DNA of 64,000 nt from positions 3,512,700 through 3,576,699 of the forward strand of contig NZ_CP011382.1 of assembly GCF_000734895.2 (NCBI RefSeq). Reading direction: 5' to 3'. The DNA is from Calothrix sp. 336/3. GTDB taxonomy: Bacteria > Cyanobacteriota > Cyanobacteriia > Cyanobacteriales > Nostocaceae. The notes beneath the pieces are model-generated. The model was not told where the DNA came from, made no database searches, and was given only the letters and a program-made list of their open reading frames with translations. The position numbers and the translations under genes were made by a program. The stretch's first letter is position 1; each line of letters starts with the position of its first letter. Below, piece by piece: positions 59,799-64,000 of the stretch.

Positions 59799-61333
59799 AA
59801 AAGTTTTTTCATCAATTCGGCTAGTCAGACAAAAATTAAAAATGTGCTTTGCATTGAAAATTCGATAAACTCAGAGCTTCTGCTCAGAAAAACAGTTCTC
59901 AAGTTCTGAACTTTTAGACTTAACTGAATATTTCTCTTTTCCCTGTATCTTTAAACCTAGAACAGAATCAGCAAATTCTGAACAGCTAAATGGTAAATCG
60001 ATGGGGGATAAGATTTTTTATCCTGGGTGAAAATCGCCATAGTGAACATAATCCTGATTGCAAAATAACACCATCTCATAGAAAAACTCTTCTCTCCCAC
60101 TTGCTGGGATGAGTTAATTCAGAGGGAATTTTTAGATTGTGGTAAAAATTTAGACAATCATCTATTCAGCCTGATAATTGACTCAAAATTTTTCTAAATT
60201 TTCTTACCATAGCCAATGCCTCATACCCTGAAAAAAATAGGGGTTTTACTAACCCTCACACCTTTAAACTATAATTTCGCTGGGGTAGATGCTAAAAACA
60301 AATCAATTGGATGTAGGTCTATTGCAAGTCTATCGGAGGAAATAATTTTTAGTTGTGCATAAAAGTGCAGTTAATTTAATTAGCTTGGGTTAAAATTTTT
60401 TCTTGTTTCCTAGAATGATTCGGTTCTTACTAATCTATATATTAATTATTTTGCAGGAGCATATCAGGTTTTGAAGTCTGTGATATTGCTGAAATTATAA
60501 ATTCCATAACAACTAATAAATAACTTTCCTGTATTTTTACGAGGGATTAATCATCTCAGCGCATGCTATTAGTTTGACAATGTTTTCTATAGATATAGTG
60601 TGATGAATACTTTGTATATTATATCACGCTGCCTATGGTAATTATATTGAATTCGAGTCTTCACATTCTAGACTCAGGCTTTTTACCCTCAGAAAATACC
60701 CGTACTCCTTAGTATGCAATAGTTTGTATCTTGCTTCACTCAGTTCGACAGGAAAAGGCTACTACCCTTTGGCATCATAATATTTGCAGTCATTTTCCCC
60801 AGATAAATCAACTATTGTATGAAGTGGAGATTCAGTAGTTTCCCAATTTACGACAGCAAAATAGGTTTATAGAATTGTTGGTTATCAAGCCCCCTGTTTG
60901 GGCTGGTTTGACACTGCAAAGTCTGTAATGACTGGAAAATGGTGAAATAATCAAGAAAATGGTGAAAACATTTTTTATCTATGCTGATGTTAGTGGTGAG
61001 GCACATGGGTCTATGCTTTGATGATGTTTAGTAGTTGCATTCATAACTATATTTAGAAGATACATGTGTCTTTGCGTTCTATTGCACTCGTTATGAAAAA
61101 CGTATATTCAATTATACCTGACTATTTATACCTTTCATCATGATTGCTATTTTTGATATTTGTGTGTGAAATCTACCTGTCAATGCATGAATTTTCAAGT
61201 CACATCCTGGAAAATACGGAATAAATATTTTTGATTTTACTATTTAGGGATTAGGAAAAACTTATGTTTAACTGTCGATTCATTCACTATGTGAATTTCT
61301 GAACTTATATATAAATTTTCTGCTACAGAGATA
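59799..61333. other. 1.5-kb gene-free region
   Basis: 1,535 bp without a supported frame, the largest gap in the window. It contains a GGATAA-GATTTT-TTATCC hairpin at 60004-60021, an AGCCC-CCTGTTT-GGGCT hairpin at about 60889-60905, and otherwise AT-rich sequence. I see no tRNA, tmRNA or CRISPR. It might hold an unannotated small RNA or a decayed gene. Confidence 0.4.
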
Positions 61334-61888
61334 ATGAATACACTCGAAACGATAAACACTCCCATCGGGGGCTACGCACCAGATTTTGAATTACCCGGCA
61401 CCGATCATCAGGTACATCATCTCAGTCGATATCTGGAAAAATTTCGTGCGGTTGGTGTGATTTCTCTGTGTAACCACTGTCCTTTTGTCAAGTCGTATAT
61501 CTATCGCCTCAAGGAAATTCAAAACAGGTTCAGCGCTAGTGGAGTCACATTAATTGGTTTGAATGGTGATGAGAATAACCAACTTCCTGGGGAAAATTTT
61601 GAACAGATGCAGCTTTTTGCTCAAGAATGGGAATTAAATTTTCCTTATATTTGGGATCCGACTCAGGATGTAGTGCGTAGCTTTGGAGCGATCGCCACAC
61701 CCATGGCATTTTTAATCGATCAAACTGGTGTAGTGCGTTATCGCGGGCAGATTGACGATAGTCCTTATTATCCTCAATTAGCAAAAAAACATTATCTACA
61801 GCAGGCGATCGCCTGTCTTTTGCAGCAGAAAACTATCCCTGTGAGCGAAACTCCGCCCCTCGGTACAACTCTAGTCTGGCGAAACTAG
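61334..61888 (+). CDS. Thioredoxin-like/AhpC-TSA family protein with CNHC motif
   Basis: 184 aa, soluble. Layout: IGGYAPDFELPGTDHQVH, then CNHCPFVKSY with C46 and C49, then a thioredoxin fold with GLNGDENNQLPGENFEQMQL and IATPMAFLIDQTGVVRYRGQ. This matches the cyanobacterial 'thioredoxin family/redoxin-domain' group with a CxxC next to the first helix. It may act as a thiol peroxidase or disulfide reductase; not tested. ATG at 61334. Followed 73 bp downstream by pyrH. Confidence 0.85.
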   Translation: MNTLETINTPIGGYAPDFELPGTDHQVHHLSRYLEKFRAVGVISLCNHCPFVKSYIYRLKEIQNRFSASGVTLIGLNGDENNQLPGENFEQMQLFAQEWELNFPYIWDPTQDVVRSFGAIATPMAFLIDQTGVVRYRGQIDDSPYYPQLAKKHYLQQAIACLLQQKTIPVSETPPLGTTLVWRN

Positions 61889-61961
61889 AGACAGAAAGCC
61901 CGTGTGCTGTTATCTTTAATTGGATGGAGGCAATTGCAATTTCTCGACAAAACGTAACTTC

Positions 61962-62690
61962 ATGGGAACACATTACCGACGGGTTTTACTTAAACTGAGC
62001 GGTGAAGCCTTAATGGGCAACATGGGCTATGGAATTGATCCAGAGGTGGTCAAAGAAATAGGACAAGAGGTAGCAGAGGTGGTAGCCACTGGTGTACAGA
62101 TTGCTATCGTTGTGGGCGGTGGCAATATTTTTCGTGGTGTCAAAGCGGCATCTGCGGGGATGGACAGGGCAACGGCTGACTACATCGGCATGATTGCCAC
62201 GGTAATGAATGCCATGACACTGCAAGACTCCCTCGAACGTATGGGAATACAGACAAGAGTCCAAACGGCGATCGCCATGCAAGAGCTAGCAGAACCCTAT
62301 ATTCGTCGTCGCGCCATCCGTCATCTGGAAAAGGGACGGGTGGTTATTTTTGGTGCAGGTTCTGGTAACCCCTTCTTTACTACAGATACGACTGCGGCAC
62401 TACGGGCAGCGGAAATTGAAGCAGAGGTAATTTTTAAAGCCACCAAGGTAGATGGTATCTATGATGCCGATCCCCACATTTACCCTGATGCTAAACGTTA
62501 CAATACCCTTACCTATAGTCATGTTTTGGCAAAAGACTTGCGAGTAATGGACAGTACCGCGATAGCCTTGTGTAAGGAAAATAATATCCCAATTCTGGTA
62601 TTTGACTTAGGTGAGCGGGGTAACATCCGCCGTGCCGTTTTGGGAGAATCTATTGGCACCCTTGTGGGAGGTTCTTGTGAAATTAGCTGA
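61962..62690 (+). CDS. pyrH: Uridylate kinase
   Basis: 242 aa from the ATG at 61962 ([19 protein letters not shown]). The frame opens 14 codons earlier at TTG 61920, which is off-family. Bacterial UMP kinase motifs: [63 protein letters not shown] and [20 protein letters not shown]. It phosphorylates UMP to UDP for RNA, DNA and polysaccharide precursor synthesis. Overlaps frr by 14 bp, a classic bacterial pairing. Confidence 0.96.
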   Translation: MGTHYRRVLLKLSGEALMGNMGYGIDPEVVKEIGQEVAEVVATGVQIAIVVGGGNIFRGVKAASAGMDRATADYIGMIATVMNAMTLQDSLERMGIQTRVQTAIAMQELAEPYIRRRAIRHLEKGRVVIFGAGSGNPFFTTDTTAALRAAEIEAEVIFKATKVDGIYDADPHIYPDAKRYNTLTYSHVLAKDLRVMDSTAIALCKENNIPILVFDLGERGNIRRAVLGESIGTLVGGSCEIS

Positions 62691-63225
62691 AGCTGAGAGT
62701 ACGATGCAAAAGACCGTTGAAGCAACTCAACGAGCTTTTAATACAATTCGCACTGGTAGAGCCAATGCGAGTTTATTGGATAAGGTAACGGTGGATTATT
62801 ATGGTTCACCTACTCCTTTAAAGTCCCTGGCTAATATCAATACGCCAGATGCGACTACACTCTTGATTCAGCCTTACGATCGCAGTACCTTAAGTTTGAT
62901 TGAAAAGGCTATTTCCATGTCAGATGTGGGTTTAACCCCCAGTAATGATGGTTCTGTTATTCGTTTGAATATTCCCCCACTGACGAGCGATCGCCGCAAA
63001 GAACTAGTCAAACTCGCTGCAAAATATGCTGAGGAAGGACGTGTAGGTATTCGCAATATCCGTCGTGATACTCAAGATTTCATCCGTAAACAGGAGAAAA
63101 ACTCGGAAATCTCTGAGGATGAATCGCGGGATCAACTGGATAAATTGCAAAAGTTGACCGATAAATATACTGCCAAAATCACAGAAATCCTGGCTGAGAA
63201 AGAAAAAGACATTAGTATTGTCTAA
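62677..63225 (+). CDS. frr: Ribosome-recycling factor
   Basis: 182 aa from GTG 62677 ([20 protein letters not shown]), with GGGAGG five bases upstream; the same region encodes the pyrH C-terminus. Family features: [62 protein letters not shown] and the C-terminal helix. It splits post-termination ribosomes with EF-G. Overlap with pyrH ensures coupled translation. Confidence 0.96.
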   Translation: MKLAEAESTMQKTVEATQRAFNTIRTGRANASLLDKVTVDYYGSPTPLKSLANINTPDATTLLIQPYDRSTLSLIEKAISMSDVGLTPSNDGSVIRLNIPPLTSDRRKELVKLAAKYAEEGRVGIRNIRRDTQDFIRKQEKNSEISEDESRDQLDKLQKLTDKYTAKITEILAEKEKDISIV

Positions 63226-63928
63226 ATGTCTACTGCCTCTGGCTGTGTTTTTTACGATTAAGTAGTAATGCTTGAGGATGAAGTTATCTGCCATCATTTA
63301 CCGTGATGTTCTGATAGCTTCATTCTTTGTTATGGGTAATTTTTACGAAAACTTTATAAAAAATGGCAAAACTTTGGTGGAAAATTTCTGAAGTGACGGA
63401 TAGATTCTGCAAAAATTAGATTTTCCTGTGGATGTAAATTATAATTGTCAATTCCTGCTGATAGAAATTATGTTGATGGCAAAATCATACTGATTCCAGA
63501 TGAATTACTGCATCTTTCCATATCCTATTGTTTTCTATAGCAATTATTCAAATATTGTTTTCATAACTTTGGGCTTAACCCTTGCTGTCTATGCTTTCTT
63601 ATCACCATATCTTGGCACTAAATTGACATTTTGACCCGATAGTGTCACAAATTATCCGTCTTTTTCACTACTTGTCAAGTAAAAGTTAATTCCCCCAAGA
63701 GTAATCTTTTGAATGTGACTCAATTTCACTATATTCATGGGAAAATTGGCATTTGTACTTTGAAATTTACGGATTAACTATTTTCTTTGAGAATAACTAT
63801 CTTAGACAAGTCAAACTCTATACAGTGTTTTGTTAACAGTAAAAAATAGGTTACATTTTGGTGAGACTATCATTCAGTAGCTTCACAAAGTCGCAATTAA
63901 ACTGATTCAGGAGCAAAAATTCAGCCTT
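63226..63928. other. Intergenic region between frr and the geranylgeranyl-reductase-family gene
   Basis: 703 bp, AT-rich, no open frame supported. The gap is large, so the reductase gene probably has its own promoter. Confidence 0.35.
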
Positions 63929-64000
63929 ATGTATGACTGTATCATTGTCGGCGCGGGACCAGCAGGTGGTACGGCAGCGTATCATTTAGCCAAACAGGGG
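63929..64000 (+). CDS. FAD-dependent oxidoreductase, geranylgeranyl reductase family (5' end only)
   Basis: 24 codons from the ATG at 63929 before the window edge: MYDCIIVGAGPAGGTAAYHL and four more residues. The GxGxxG dinucleotide-binding motif (GAGPAG) is at 8-13. The wording matches the geranylgeranyl reductase (ChlP-like) family often placed near frr in cyanobacteria; other FAD oxidoreductases share this start. Confidence 0.6.
   Translation, partial: MYDCIIVGAGPAGGTAAYHLAKQG

Noticed and set aside
1..64000. tRNA, rRNA, tmRNA and CRISPR arrays
   Set aside because: No T-arm (GGTTCGAATCC-type) motif, no rRNA-like conserved block and no regularly spaced direct repeats with unique spacers seen by eye.

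Overview
The window reads as chromosome of a heterocyst-forming filamentous cyanobacterium (Nostocales-like). The octamer GCGATCGC/GGCGATCGCC (HIP1) recurs throughout. Heptanucleotide tandem repeats of the type typical of heterocystous cyanobacteria are present. The gene content includes a CpcS/CpeS phycobilin lyase, a PatB/CnfR regulator, a nif-type ferredoxin III, a cox2-type oxidase operon and many cyanobacterium-only families. I found no rRNA, tRNA, CRISPR array or intact insertion sequence.

Layout. 1-9.4 kb: a 5' fragment of an unknown gene, a DegT-fold PLP enzyme, a Ser/Thr kinase, a CpcS/CpeS lyase and an RND efflux pair. 9.6-19.5 kb: a nitrogen-fixation/heterocyst-respiration island. 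On the minus strand it carries fdxB, coxB-coxA-coxC, a TPR protein, a CDO-like cupin and a nitrogenase-associated ArsC-fold protein. patB/cnfR is divergent, across a 1.3 kb intergenic region. 19.5-23.5 kb: an LpxB-related glycosyltransferase, DUF4089 and KGK small proteins, and a thioredoxin-NHL protein with a dispersed repeat inserted in frame. 23.8-26.6 kb: a small Pepco-like protein divergent from a caspase/coiled-coil/FGE-sulfatase protein. Its C-terminus looks like the variable region of a diversity-generating retroelement (DGR) target. 27-36.4 kb: an Omp85 protein, rpiA, glk, a histidine phosphatase with an upstream orphan histidine kinase, and a lytic transglycosylase. 36.4-47.9 kb: three large proteases without Sec signals (subtilase, calpain-like, subtilase), a VTE6-like DUF92 protein, and a parvulin/ABC-exporter pair whose C39 domain has lost its catalytic triad. 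48-59.8 kb: a PPP phosphatase, an M48 protease, DUF4330, a serpin lipoprotein, an AI-2E-type permease, an LCP enzyme and an alpha/beta hydrolase. 61.3-64 kb: a thioredoxin-like protein, pyrH-frr, and the 5' end of a geranylgeranyl-reductase-family gene.

How the genes may work together. The patB/fdxB/cox2/NAP island fits the heterocyst programme: regulator, electron donor to nitrogenase, oxygen-scavenging oxidase and a nitrogenase-associated protein. glk and rpiA supply the glucose-6-phosphate and pentose-phosphate side of metabolism. The subtilases and calpain, a C39-like exporter and a secreted serpin could form a protease, export and inhibitor set, but this is inference. The most unusual item is the Pepco/caspase-FGE pair with the DGR-like C-terminus. 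No reverse transcriptase or template repeat lies in the window, so any diversification would have to act in trans.

Start codons were moved inward from the longest frame wherever a Shine-Dalgarno sequence or family length supported it; this is stated in each entry.
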